DNA of 64,000 nucleotides from positions 806,001-870,000 of the forward strand of contig CAVXTW010000002.1 of the NCBI GenBank assembly GCA_963764695.1, written 5' to 3'. The notes beneath the pieces are model-generated. The model saw only the letters and a program-made list of their open reading frames with translations, did no database searches and was not told where the DNA came from. This stretch comes from DATFRY01 sp963764695 (GTDB lineage Bacteria; Myxococcota_A; Polyangia; Haliangiales; Haliangiaceae). The position numbers and the translations under genes are program-made. Shown piece after piece: positions 48,443 to 57,889 of the stretch (positions are counted from its first letter, which is position 1; the number at the start of each line of letters is the position of its first letter).

Positions 48443-49261
48443 ATGACGGCGCTGCCGGCGTGGTCCGCCGAGGCGATCCTCGAGGAGGTCCTCGTCACGC
48501 CGCGCTCGGCGTCGCTGCCGGTGCCCGATCTGCGGCGGATCGAGCGCCCCGGCTGGGTCCAGATCATCACGCCCTCGTTCCGGACCGGCGGGCTCAACGA
48601 GGTGATGTTCTCGGCGCTCGCCGACGACGAGGCCGACGCGGTCATCGACGCGACGATCGCCGAGTACCGCGCGCTCGGGATCGCGTTCCGGTGGGCGGTG
48701 CCGCCCGGCAGCGCGCCGGCCGATCTGGGCGCTCGCCTCGTGCGGCGCGGCCTCTTCGAGGAATGGGGCCGCGGCATGGCCCGTGCCACCACGGAGTCGG
48801 ACCAGTCCGCCGATCGCGACGGAGCGGCCGAGCCGTCAGACCACGCCATCCGCGTCGACGAGATCGACGACGCCGCCGGTGCCGCCGCCTTCACGCGCGT
48901 GATGGCCGAGGGCTGGGGCCGCGATCCCGCGCCGCTCCAGCGCGCCCACGAGCTGCTGCTCGCGCTGCCCGGGCGCCGCCACCGCCTCTTCCTCGCGCGC
49001 TGCGGCGGAGAGGCGGCCGGCGCCGCGAACTACGTCGCATTCTCGCGCTCGGCGCACCTGATCGGCGCGGTGGTGCTGCCGCGCTTCCGCGGCCGCGGCG
49101 TCTACCGCGCGCTGGCCCGCGCCCGGCTCGCCGACGCGCGCGCCCGCGGCATCGAGCTCGCCACCTGCCATGCGCGCGAGGCCAGCGCGGCGCCGATCCT
49201 CGAGAGGCTCGGCTTCGCGACCGTGTGCCGGTTCGCCGTCTACTTCTCGAGCCCTCTGTGA
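48443..49261 (+). CDS. Two-domain GNAT acetyltransferase
   Basis: A 272-residue protein from ATG 48443 with GGGGAAG upstream. The C-terminal half is a clear GNAT: 'ANYVAFSRSAHLIGAVVLPRFRGRGVYRALARARLADARARG' contains the acetyl-CoA loop (RFRGRGVY), and 'ILERLGFATVCRF' closes the domain. The N-terminal 130 residues look like a degenerate GNAT half. Substrate unknown. Confidence 0.9.
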   Translation: MTALPAWSAEAILEEVLVTPRSASLPVPDLRRIERPGWVQIITPSFRTGGLNEVMFSALADDEADAVIDATIAEYRALGIAFRWAVPPGSAPADLGARLVRRGLFEEWGRGMARATTESDQSADRDGAAEPSDHAIRVDEIDDAAGAAAFTRVMAEGWGRDPAPLQRAHELLLALPGRRHRLFLARCGGEAAGAANYVAFSRSAHLIGAVVLPRFRGRGVYRALARARLADARARGIELATCHAREASAAPILERLGFATVCRFAVYFSSPL

Positions 49262-49363
49262 GCCGCCACCTGCGCCGCCAGCACGCGGGCCAGAGACGGG
49301 CGTGGCGGATCCGGCATGCCGGGTGGCGTAGCTCGGACGATACCAGCCATGCCATGCTCGGAC

Positions 49364-51055
49364 ATGCGCTGCCTCCCGCTGCTCTTGATCGCGGCCTGCT
49401 CGTCGGCATCCACATCATCACCATCTCTCCCCACATCGCCGCGGGCTCCGGCCGGGCAGGCGCCACCGCCGGCGCCTCGGCCGACCGCCGATCCGCTCGA
49501 GGTCGGGCGCGTGGTCGAGCGCGCGCTGGGACGCGCCGAGACGCATCGGTTCCGGATCGAGCTACCGGCAAACCACGCGGCGCTGGGCGTGCTCATGCAG
49601 AACGGGATCGACGTCGCGCTCATGACGAGCGATCCGAGCGGCAAGAAACTCGGTGAGTTCGACAGCCCGAACGGCGACAAGGGGCCCGAGCCGTTCGCCA
49701 TCGAGAGCACGGTCGCCGGCGGCTACGACCTCGAGGTGAAGCCGTTCGTCGAGCCGACCCCGGGTGGCGCGCCGGCCCCCGAGACCGGCCGGTACGAGCT
49801 GCGCCTCGAGGCGATCGTCACGGCGGACGTGCTCGCCGAGCGCAAGGCGGCCGAGCGCATCGCGAGCCCGCGCATCCTGGAGGTGTGGCGGCACGTGCGG
49901 ATGGGGCGGCGCGACGCCGTCGAGAAGTTCTGGGCCGACCTGAAGGGAAAGTCGCCGATCGTGGAGCCGTACCCCGGCGAGCCGAAGGACGTGCTCGTCA
50001 CGTTCGTGATGCGCTCGAAGGAGCCGTACGTCGCGCTGCTCGGCGTCATGGACTTCCGCGAGAAGCCGATGGTCCGGATCGGCGACTCCGACCTCTGGTA
50101 CCTGACGGCGCGGCTGCCGGCGGACGCGCGCTTCGACTACGGCTTCCTCGCCCTCGACGGGCCGGCCGACTACCGCGAGCCGTTCCGCCCGGAGCGCCGG
50201 CCAGATCCGCGGTGGGAGAAGCGCCAGGTCGATCCGAACAACGGGAACCTGCGCTTCGGTTTCTCGCGCACCGAGCTGCCGGGCGCGCCGCCGCAGCCGT
50301 GGATCGCGCCGAAGCCGGACGTGCCGAAGGGCAAGATCACCGAGGTGAAGCTCGACAGCACGCGGCTGAAGGAGAGCCGGCGCATCGGCATCTACACGCC
50401 GGCCGGTCACGATCCGAAGAAGCGCTACCCGCTGGTGATCGTGTTCGACGGCGAGGCGTACGGCCTCGCTGCGGAGGCGCAGATCCCGCTGCCGACCATC
50501 CTCGACAACATGATCGCCGCGAAGAAGATCCCGCCGGTCATCGCCGCGTTCGTCGCGAACCAGGGCACGCGCGAGCGCGACCTGCCGGGCTCGCCGGCGT
50601 TCTCGGCGTTCGTCGCGAAGGAGCTGGTCCCGAAACTGCGCGCGGACTACCGCGCCGGCTTGACGCCGCGCGAGACGATCGTGACCGGCTCGAGCTTCGG
50701 CGGGCTGTGCTCGGTGTACACGGCGTTTCACCACCCCGACGCGATCGGCAATGTGCTCTCGCAGTCGGGCTCGTTCCAGTTCATCCAGGGCTCGATCGGG
50801 AAGGACATCACCCCCCTCGCCGAGGGTGGATTCCTGATGCGCGAGATCGCGGCCGCGCCGAGGCGGCGGCTGCGCTTCTACCTCGACGCCGGGCTGTTCG
50901 AGGACCGCCTGCTCGAGAGCAACCGCCACATGCGCGACGTGCTCGCGGCCAGGGGCTACCCCCTCACGTACGCCGAGTTCAGCGGCGGCCACGACTACTG
51001 GATCTGGCGCCACACCATCTCGGACGGCCTCGTGGCGCTGCTCCACGCGCCGTAG
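49364..51055 (+). CDS. Enterochelin-esterase-like lipoprotein
   Basis: A 563-residue protein. ATG 49364 is chosen because it begins a lipoprotein signal (MRCLPLLLIAACSS); an ATG at 49349 is possible. Residues about 50-160 resemble a bacterial pre-peptidase (PPC) beta domain. A middle part resembles the N-terminal domain of Fes-type esterases, and the C-terminal part is an alpha/beta hydrolase with nucleophile 'GSSFGGLC' (Ser about 444) and His in 'GGHDYWIW' (about 541). The family cleaves ferric siderophores or other esters. The TonB receptor in this window is 45 kb away, so a link is only a guess. Confidence 0.9.
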   Translation: MRCLPLLLIAACSSASTSSPSLPTSPRAPAGQAPPPAPRPTADPLEVGRVVERALGRAETHRFRIELPANHAALGVLMQNGIDVALMTSDPSGKKLGEFDSPNGDKGPEPFAIESTVAGGYDLEVKPFVEPTPGGAPAPETGRYELRLEAIVTADVLAERKAAERIASPRILEVWRHVRMGRRDAVEKFWADLKGKSPIVEPYPGEPKDVLVTFVMRSKEPYVALLGVMDFREKPMVRIGDSDLWYLTARLPADARFDYGFLALDGPADYREPFRPERRPDPRWEKRQVDPNNGNLRFGFSRTELPGAPPQPWIAPKPDVPKGKITEVKLDSTRLKESRRIGIYTPAGHDPKKRYPLVIVFDGEAYGLAAEAQIPLPTILDNMIAAKKIPPVIAAFVANQGTRERDLPGSPAFSAFVAKELVPKLRADYRAGLTPRETIVTGSSFGGLCSVYTAFHHPDAIGNVLSQSGSFQFIQGSIGKDITPLAEGGFLMREIAAAPRRRLRFYLDAGLFEDRLLESNRHMRDVLAARGYPLTYAEFSGGHDYWIWRHTISDGLVALLHAP

Positions 51056-51111
51056 TCGGGCAGGCTTGGTAGCATTCGCGTGATGGCGAAGGTAGAGGTC
51101 AGGAAGAGTGG

Positions 51112-52344
51112 CTACTTCTTGTCTCGCATCATCTCGGTGCCGCGAACGAACACGAAGCTGCGATCGTCGTTGGCGTGGAACAGGTGCTGCTCGACGCGGC
51201 CGCTGTCGTAGCGAAGCTCGAGGAGGTAGCCATCCAGAGAATAGGTGCCGGTGCGGTCGGCGCTGGTGCTTCCTCTTCGGCGCGAGCCGCCGCCGCCGAT
51301 GTTCGGGTTGGTCACCGAAGTGGCGCTACCCTCGTCGTCGTACACGGTGGTGCTGGTGGTGTCACCGCTGGTTCCTCCACTTCCTCCGCTGGAGGACACC
51401 TCGAACCTGCCTTCCTTGGTGAAGACGATCGAGCTGAAGTGCCAGTAGACCGCGTCGGGCCCGACCTGGCCACCGCCTGACGCGGACCACCTGCCGGACA
51501 GGCGCTCGCCGCGGCGCGCCGGCGCACGGATCTCCCAGCCCGGCGGAACAAACGTCTCCCCCCCGAGCTCGATCTCGTACTTCTTGCCTCGCTTGCGCCA
51601 CCGGCCCCACATCTTCGGGTTGGCCGCCCTGCTGGCCGGGTCGAGATTCTTGATCGCGTACGTGCAGGTGCCGTCCTTGAACAGGACATAAGTCCTGTCG
51701 CCGATCTGCATGCCGCTCATGTCGTAGGTCCGCCACCAGCTGTAAAGCACGCCGGCGATCTTGTCGGCCGGGATCCGGTTCACGCGGGCCGGCGCGGGCG
51801 CGGCACCCGGCTTGCCAGCGCCGGGCGCCTGATCGGGGGTCGCCCCCGTGCTGACGGCCAGCCCGCCGCTGCCGATCTGCATGCGGTCGGGATCGATCCT
51901 GAGCCCCTGCGCGATGTACTGCCTGGCCTCGTCGCGCACGGTGCGGAGCGCGGTCGCGTCGGCCGACTTCTTGGCCTCGCCCCACTTGGTGGCGACGAAC
52001 ATGGCCAGGGCACCCGCCGCGTCGCCGGCCGGGATGCCAGCCGCGCTCTCGATCTTCGGATAGGCCTGGAGCAGCGCCTCGAACGTGCGCTCGATGTCGG
52101 CTCGCTGCGCCGCGGGATATCCGGCCGCGAGCTTCCTGGCCGCGCCGCTCCGGCCGCTCGTGATCGTCGAGACGCGCGCATCGGCCCTGGCCTGGCCGGC
52201 GCCCAGGGCAGCGCCCGACAGGCCGCCGGGCAGAGAGAACGGCGTCGCCGCGCCGGGTTCGCCCGGCGGGCTCTGTGCGTGGCCCGGCCCGACACTGGAT
52301 ACGAGCGCGAACAGGAAGGTGAACAGCTGGAGGGCAGTCTTCAT
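51112..52344 (-). CDS. Exported protein of unknown function
   Basis: A 410-residue protein. Start ATG 52344 begins a good signal peptide (MKTALQLFTFLFALVSSVGPGHA); an ATG 36 bases upstream is an alternative. Residues 60-150 are helical (DIERTFEALLQAYPKIES). From about 210 the protein is beta-rich with 'GVLYSWWRTYDMSGMQIGDRTYVLFKDGTCTYAI' and many Trp, Tyr and Gly, and ends in a Ser/Gly-rich loop and a final beta block. I do not recognise the family. It is divergent from the sigma-factor gene, with a 139-base gap. Confidence 0.8.
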   Translation of the reverse strand: MKTALQLFTFLFALVSSVGPGHAQSPPGEPGAATPFSLPGGLSGAALGAGQARADARVSTITSGRSGAARKLAAGYPAAQRADIERTFEALLQAYPKIESAAGIPAGDAAGALAMFVATKWGEAKKSADATALRTVRDEARQYIAQGLRIDPDRMQIGSGGLAVSTGATPDQAPGAGKPGAAPAPARVNRIPADKIAGVLYSWWRTYDMSGMQIGDRTYVLFKDGTCTYAIKNLDPASRAANPKMWGRWRKRGKKYEIELGGETFVPPGWEIRAPARRGERLSGRWSASGGGQVGPDAVYWHFSSIVFTKEGRFEVSSSGGSGGTSGDTTSTTVYDDEGSATSVTNPNIGGGGSRRRGSTSADRTGTYSLDGYLLELRYDSGRVEQHLFHANDDRSFVFVRGTEMMRDKK

Positions 52345-52483
52345 GTCGGAAGGACGGAATCCGCTGGCCGTCAGTCGCATCCCCCGGAGTGGGCCCGCCC
52401 GGCGGCTGGCCGGAAAGCTCGGATTCACGCGCGGTTGTCCGACGTTGATCACGGCCATCGCCGATCGGGCAAGATAGGCGCGC

Positions 52484-53305
52484 GTGACCCTGCTTGGCGA
52501 GATCAAGGCGCGAGTTGCCGAGCTTCCGGAGGGGTTCGAGACCCACGTCGAGACTCAGCTCGCCGCGACGCGCGCGCGCTGGCCGCAGGGCCCCGAGCCG
52601 GACGCGTCATTCGCGGCGCTGGTGGTCGCGCGTCTCTCGCCGCAGCCCCGGATCGAGGACCTCTATCTCGCCTGGTGGTGCAGCAGCGGGGATGCCCAGG
52701 CGATCGCCGCGTTCGAGGCCGCGTTTGCCGATGATCTGCGCGCCATGACGGCGCGCTTCCGCGACCTGCCCGCCGACGAGCTCCGCCAGCACCTGCGCAT
52801 CAAGCTGTTCGTCGGCAGCGCGGAGCTGGCTCCCAGGATCCGGGACTATTCCGGAACCGGCTCGCTGCGGAGCTGGCTCCGCGTCACCGCGGTGCGCAGC
52901 TTCATCGATCTCATCCGCTCGACCCGGGCCCACCGCTACGAGCAGGAGCTGGACGAAGAGGACCTGCTCGGGTTCGCGACCCCGCAGCATGTGTCGATCC
53001 GCAGCGAGCTGGCGGCCGCCGTGAAGGCGGCGTTCGCCGCGGCCGTCGCGCAGCTGGCTCCGCGCCAGCGCGTGTTTCTGCGCCACGCGTATGTCGATCA
53101 CCACACGCTCGATCAGATCGCGGCGCACTATTCGGTCCATCGCGCGACGGTGGCGCGCACGCTGGCCTCGGCGCGCCAGCAGCTCATCTCCGAGACTCGC
53201 GCCCGGCTGGTCGGGAACATCGGCATCGACAGCGAGGAGCTGACGAGCGTCATCCGCATGCTCGACAGCCGCATCGATCTGTCACTGTCGCGAGTGCTCG
53301 CGTGA
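52484..53305 (+). CDS. ECF-type RNA polymerase sigma factor coupled to a kinase
   Basis: A 273-residue protein from GTG 52484. Region 2 is recognisable in 'IRDYSGTGSLRSWLRVTAVRSFIDLIRS', and region 4 in 'LAPRQRVFLRHAYVDHHTLDQIAAHYSVHRATVARTLASARQQL'. The N-terminal 90 residues are longer than in ordinary ECF factors. The stop TGA overlaps the kinase ATG (TGATG). This pairing with a zinc-finger kinase suggests that phosphorylation or zinc-finger binding controls the sigma factor. Confidence 0.88.
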   Translation: MTLLGEIKARVAELPEGFETHVETQLAATRARWPQGPEPDASFAALVVARLSPQPRIEDLYLAWWCSSGDAQAIAAFEAAFADDLRAMTARFRDLPADELRQHLRIKLFVGSAELAPRIRDYSGTGSLRSWLRVTAVRSFIDLIRSTRAHRYEQELDEEDLLGFATPQHVSIRSELAAAVKAAFAAAVAQLAPRQRVFLRHAYVDHHTLDQIAAHYSVHRATVARTLASARQQLISETRARLVGNIGIDSEELTSVIRMLDSRIDLSLSRVLA

Positions 53306-55977
53306 TGGATCCTCGGGGGACGGCAGTGCCCCCGACGGCGATGATCGACGGCGACGGCTGCCTCGACGACGAGGTCCTCGTCGCGATGGCTGACGGTGCG
53401 CTGGGCAGCGAGCGCATCGACACCGTGCTCACTCACATCGATCGCTGCGAGCGATGCGCCGAGGTCATCGCGAGCATCGGAGCGCTCGACGGTCCGGCGC
53501 GTCGAGTCGGGCGCTACCAGATCGAGCGCGTGCTGGGCGTCGGGGGCATGGGCATCGTGTACGCCGCCTTCGATCCGCGGCTGCAGCGGAGGGTGGCCGT
53601 CAAGCTGGTGCGACCCGAGAACACGCACGAGAGGGCGCAGGCGCTCATCATCGCGGAGGCGCGCACGATCGCGCGCATCAGCCACCCGAACGTCGTCGCG
53701 GTGCATGACGCCGGCGAGCACGGCGGCGAGATCTACCTGGCCACCGAGCTCGTGGACGGCACCACGCTCACGCAGTGGCAGGCCGACCATGCGAGCACGC
53801 AGGAGATCGTGGGCGTCTGGATCCAGGCCGCGCGCGGGCTCGCGGCCGCCCACGCCATGGGGGTCGTCCACCGCGACGTCAAGCCCGACAACGTGCTCGT
53901 GGGCCACGACGGCCGCGTGCGCATCGGCGACTTCGGCATCGCGCATCACGGCGCCCCACCGCCGGGCGAGGACACGGCCGCCGGGTCGTCCGACGCCACC
54001 GCGCAGGCGGACAGCCTGATCGCTGGAACGCCAGCGTACATGGCACCCGAGCATCGCGCGGGTCGCGTGGACGCGCGTTCGGATCAGTACTCGGCGTGCG
54101 TGGCGATCGTGGAGGCGCTGACCGGGCGCCGCCCGCAGGCCGACGAGGTGGTGTCGATCGAGCCGCGCGCGCTCGCCGCGGTGCTGACCCGCGGCCTGCG
54201 CGCCGATCCCACCGAGCGGCTATCGACCATGGACGAGCTCGCCGACGCGCTCGCGAGCGCGATCGCACCGCCGCCGGCGCGGCGCCGCCGCATGGAGGTC
54301 GCCGTCGCGGTGTCAGCCGCCGCGCTCATCGCCGGCTCGCTGGCCGCGGCGCCCGGCTCATCGACCGGAGAGTGCGCCGTCGCGACCGTCCCGGACACCG
54401 TGTGGTCCGCGCGGCGCGACACTCTCGCGCGCCGGCTGCCCGCCGACATCGGGCCCTACGTCAACTACTGGCTGGCCGGATGGGCGAACGCGTCGGGGAA
54501 CGTCTGCACGACTCGCGACCCCGTGATCCGCGCGCGGCGGCAGACGTGTCTCCGCGCGACGCTGCGCAGGCTCGACCGCCTGCTGGCGGGCTGGGAGTCG
54601 AGTCCGCCGAGGGACGCCCTGACGGCGTTCAACCGGCTCGCCGAGCTGCCGCGCCCGGCGTGGTGCTCGGAGGCGGCGATGTCGCAGACTCCCGATCGCA
54701 CGCCCCAGCAACTGGAGGCGGGCGCGACCATCGAGGGTGAGCTCGCGGCCGCTTCCACGGTCGCGGCGCTCGAGCGGCTGCTCGAACGCGCGCGCGCGAT
54801 CGGCGACGCGTCACTTGTCACCAAGGTCTCGGTCGCGCTGGCAGCGGGGCAGGCGGAGACCGATCGTGCCGGTGCCATTCGCACGCTGCGCGCCGCGATC
54901 GCGGGCGCACGTGGCTTCCCGGCCGTCACGGCCGCGGTCCAGCTCATCGGCATGCTCGGCGCCGACGCACTCGGCGAGGCAGAAGCGCTGGCCGCCTCGG
55001 CGCGGGCGCAGCTGGCCGGGGTGGGCGGTGATCCCGCGCTCGAAGCAGACATCGACCTCAGGCTGGGAATCCTGCTGAACGCCGCCGGGCGCCGCCACGA
55101 CGCGATCGCCGCGCTCGAACGCGCGCGACAGACCGCTCGCATGGCCCACGGACCGGCTTCCCCGCAGGAGGGGGAGGTGCTCGACAGCCTCGCCGGGGCG
55201 CTGTTCGTCCGCGACGGGGCGACCACCAGCCCGGCCGCCCGTGCGGCCGGCAAGGCCGCAGACGAGATCTGGAAGCGGACCAACATCCCGTTTCCGGGCG
55301 CGATCCCGGCCGAGACCGCCGGCGAGCTCCTCGAGCAGGTCGAACGCCTCCGCGCGCTGACCCTCGCGCAGTACGGGCCCGACTCGGAGGCTGCCTTCGA
55401 CGCCGAGTACGCCTCCATGGACGCGTACGTGGTCGTCGAGCAGCCGGAGCGAGCGCTCGAGCACGCGCGCAAGGTGGTCGAGCTGGGCAGGCGGCTCGGG
55501 CTCCGCACGGCGCGGCTCGCCTACGCCCTGTCTCAGAGCGCGTACCTGGCGAGCGACCTCGGACGCCATCGCGAAGCGCTGTCGTTCGCCCGCGATGCGG
55601 TGGCCGCGGCCACCGAGGTCGACGTCAACGTCGAGCTGGCCAGCGCCCTCACGGCCCTGGGGCGCGCGTCGATCGAGACAGGGAATCCAGAGGCCGCCCG
55701 CGAGCCGCTGCAGCGCGCACTCGCGATCCGGGTGCGCCTGAACGAACCCGGCCGGTTTCGCGGCGTCACGCGCTCCTGGCTCGCGGTCGCCCTGTGGGAG
55801 TCGAACCGCGCGCGCGCCCTCGAGCAGGCCATGATCGCGCGCGACGAGATCCAGTCCTTCCTCGACAACTCGGGCATCGAGCCTGACAACAACCCGCTGA
55901 CGGTGGGCTACATGCGTCGCTACCTGCAGGCGAACCTGGACCGGCTCGACCGCTGGATGCGCCAGCACCGTCGGTAA
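53305..55977 (+). CDS. Zinc-finger membrane Ser/Thr kinase with TPR-like sensor region
   Basis: An 890-residue protein from ATG 53305, overlapping the sigma stop by one base. Residues 40-55 hold an anti-sigma-type zinc motif (His44, Cys48, Cys51). The kinase domain (about 69-325) has GVGGMGIVY, AVKLV, HRDVKPDNV, DFGIAH and GTPAYMAPE. A membrane helix lies at about 330-350. The C-terminal 500 residues are helical repeats of TPR type (ALEHARKVVELGRRLGLRTARLAYALSQSAYLASDLGRHREAL in pieces), probably periplasmic. With the sigma factor it forms a complete signalling unit. Confidence 0.94.
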   Translation: MDPRGTAVPPTAMIDGDGCLDDEVLVAMADGALGSERIDTVLTHIDRCERCAEVIASIGALDGPARRVGRYQIERVLGVGGMGIVYAAFDPRLQRRVAVKLVRPENTHERAQALIIAEARTIARISHPNVVAVHDAGEHGGEIYLATELVDGTTLTQWQADHASTQEIVGVWIQAARGLAAAHAMGVVHRDVKPDNVLVGHDGRVRIGDFGIAHHGAPPPGEDTAAGSSDATAQADSLIAGTPAYMAPEHRAGRVDARSDQYSACVAIVEALTGRRPQADEVVSIEPRALAAVLTRGLRADPTERLSTMDELADALASAIAPPPARRRRMEVAVAVSAAALIAGSLAAAPGSSTGECAVATVPDTVWSARRDTLARRLPADIGPYVNYWLAGWANASGNVCTTRDPVIRARRQTCLRATLRRLDRLLAGWESSPPRDALTAFNRLAELPRPAWCSEAAMSQTPDRTPQQLEAGATIEGELAAASTVAALERLLERARAIGDASLVTKVSVALAAGQAETDRAGAIRTLRAAIAGARGFPAVTAAVQLIGMLGADALGEAEALAASARAQLAGVGGDPALEADIDLRLGILLNAAGRRHDAIAALERARQTARMAHGPASPQEGEVLDSLAGALFVRDGATTSPAARAAGKAADEIWKRTNIPFPGAIPAETAGELLEQVERLRALTLAQYGPDSEAAFDAEYASMDAYVVVEQPERALEHARKVVELGRRLGLRTARLAYALSQSAYLASDLGRHREALSFARDAVAAATEVDVNVELASALTALGRASIETGNPEAAREPLQRALAIRVRLNEPGRFRGVTRSWLAVALWESNRARALEQAMIARDEIQSFLDNSGIEPDNNPLTVGYMRRYLQANLDRLDRWMRQHRR

Positions 55978-55979
55978 CC

Positions 55980-56046
55980 GTCCTGCGGGCGCTGCTTCGG
56001 ATCCTTCTCCAGACAGGCGAGGATGAGCTGCTCGAGGTCGATCGGC
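55980..56046 (-). pseudogene. Short remnant of a Ser/Thr kinase C-lobe
   Basis: The minus strand reads 'LPIDLEQLILACLEKDPKQRPQDG', the typical end of a PknB-type kinase domain (CLEKDPxxRP). Nothing kinase-like precedes or follows it. It lies immediately after the end of the intact kinase gene, on the opposite strand, and appears to be the scrap of a lost gene. The rest of the gap to 56242 holds nothing that I recognise. Confidence 0.45.
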
Positions 56047-56242
56047 AGAGGTCAGGAAGAAGAAAGCGCGTTTCGCGGCGGTCGGCGAACGCCGCCCGCA
56101 GTCGGATAGGACGGCGTTCGAGGGGGCGTCTAGTCCGCGGTGGCTCCAGCCGAGCCGGCCCAGGCGGGGGGAGCGACCTGGGACGGTTTGTCCTCTCCGC
56201 GTAGCGCCGGGCGGGCGCGAGACTCGGTGCGAGGCCCGACTC

Positions 56243-57859
56243 ATGCCCCATCCGAACTTCACGATGGCTCTGCACATGCTCGAGTTCTGCCGCTTCATCT
56301 ATCGGGCCTACGCGCAGACCTGCGTGTATCCGATGGACCCGTTCTTCGAGGCGCACGGCGAGGGGAAGTGGCAGGGAGCCCGCGACCGGCTCATCGAGTG
56401 GATCCACACGTCGCGGGGGACCCCGAAGGAGCTGCGGAAGTTCGATCCGGTCGAATACGATCTCGAGCACACGCCTCACCCGCGGCGCGGGGTCGCGTAC
56501 CGCGGCGGCACCGGCAAGCAGCCCTTCATCCTGTTTCACCCGCGACCGCTCGACAAGCGCATCGGCGAGGCGGCCGGCTTCGACCTCACCGGCAAGCGGC
56601 TCGAGAGCCATCTGATCCAGGATCAGAACTCGACCTGGCGGTGTTGCCATTTCCAGGGCAAGACGGGGATGACGCAGACACACCCCACGGCGGGATGGCC
56701 CAGCTGGATGGGTGCTTGCCTCTACGATCCGACCAACAAGACGATGGTCATCGTGTTTCGCGGCAGCCGGAGCGGCAGTGGAGGTCGAGCGCTCGCGCAA
56801 GCCCAGGCCAGCAGCGAGGGGAACCCGGACTGGGTGACCGACATGAATCACCTGAAAGGGGTCGAGGTCGAGCGGCTGCGCGGCGCAATGCTCTCGTGCG
56901 GGTTCTGGTACGCCTACGAGAGCTGTCTGCCGTCGCTCGAGGCTGCGTTTCACGCGGCGCTCGGCGGCGGGCAGCTCGAACAGGTGTTCTACACCGGGCA
57001 CAGCCTGGGCGGCGCTCTCGCTCAGTGCGCTTACGTCAACATGGCCGGCGGGACCTTCGCCGAGAAGACCATGGCGCGCACGAGGACCCGGATCCCGATC
57101 CACTGCTACGCGATCTCGGCGCCGCCCATCTGTCTGGGAGGCAAGTCGAAGAAGACCATCGAGTTCTGCATCGACGATCCGAACATCTATCACTACTTCG
57201 CCGCCAACGACTCGGTGCACGACAGCCCGGAGGTCGGCTTCTCCGGCGCCAGCATGGCCAGCTCGCTCACGTCGGCGCTGACTCATCCGATGACCGCCCC
57301 CATCCACCTCGGCTTGACGTTCAAGCTGGCATGCAAGGAGAGCTTTCCCGACGCGCACGAGCCAGTGGTCGTGCACAAGGGCATCGTCAAGGCGATCAAG
57401 AAGGACGAGAACAGGACCGTTCCCCCCGACCCGGAGTTCTGGCCGCTCTTCGACTTCTCGCCGCTCGTGCCCTGGGGTCGTGTCGTCAAGTGCGCGGCCG
57501 GTCTCGAGGCAGCCGTGGTCCTCGCCCTCGGCTTCAGCACCTCCAAGGAGGCCGCCGAGGCGCGGGCGAACCTGTGGAGCTCGGTTTCGAAGGTCAAGCA
57601 CGAGGGCGGCTTCGCGAAGGTCGGCTTCTCCGATGGCGAGGCGTTCGACGACTTCGACGACGCATGCAAGCTGCTTCGCGAGCTCGGCAACCCGTTCGGC
57701 TGCGACAGTCCGCTCGAGAAGTCCGATCGGCTCAAGGAGATCCGCGGCAGGCTGCTCAAGCACTATCGCGGCGCCGGAGGCCACAAGGCGTCGTCGAGCT
57801 GCATGTGGACGCTGCTCCAGCACATCTCGGTCCGCCAGCACGAGGCCGGGATCCACTGA
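56243..57859 (+). CDS. Class 3 lipase-like alpha/beta hydrolase
   Basis: A 538-residue protein from ATG 56243 (GAGG eight bases upstream). 'MVIVFRGSRS' and the nucleophile elbow 'YTGHSLGGALAQ' (about residue 252) are the hallmarks of class 3 lipases, which act on triglycerides or phospholipids. No signal peptide is seen. It has a long N-terminal region with 'FILFHPRPLD' and many cysteines, and a C-terminal extension of about 150 residues of unknown role. The length exceeds the usual 270-300 of the family core. Confidence 0.88.
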   Translation: MPHPNFTMALHMLEFCRFIYRAYAQTCVYPMDPFFEAHGEGKWQGARDRLIEWIHTSRGTPKELRKFDPVEYDLEHTPHPRRGVAYRGGTGKQPFILFHPRPLDKRIGEAAGFDLTGKRLESHLIQDQNSTWRCCHFQGKTGMTQTHPTAGWPSWMGACLYDPTNKTMVIVFRGSRSGSGGRALAQAQASSEGNPDWVTDMNHLKGVEVERLRGAMLSCGFWYAYESCLPSLEAAFHAALGGGQLEQVFYTGHSLGGALAQCAYVNMAGGTFAEKTMARTRTRIPIHCYAISAPPICLGGKSKKTIEFCIDDPNIYHYFAANDSVHDSPEVGFSGASMASSLTSALTHPMTAPIHLGLTFKLACKESFPDAHEPVVVHKGIVKAIKKDENRTVPPDPEFWPLFDFSPLVPWGRVVKCAAGLEAAVVLALGFSTSKEAAEARANLWSSVSKVKHEGGFAKVGFSDGEAFDDFDDACKLLRELGNPFGCDSPLEKSDRLKEIRGRLLKHYRGAGGHKASSSCMWTLLQHISVRQHEAGIH

Positions 57860-57889
57860 CGGTCAGGGCCCTGGTGGATCTGGCACCGG

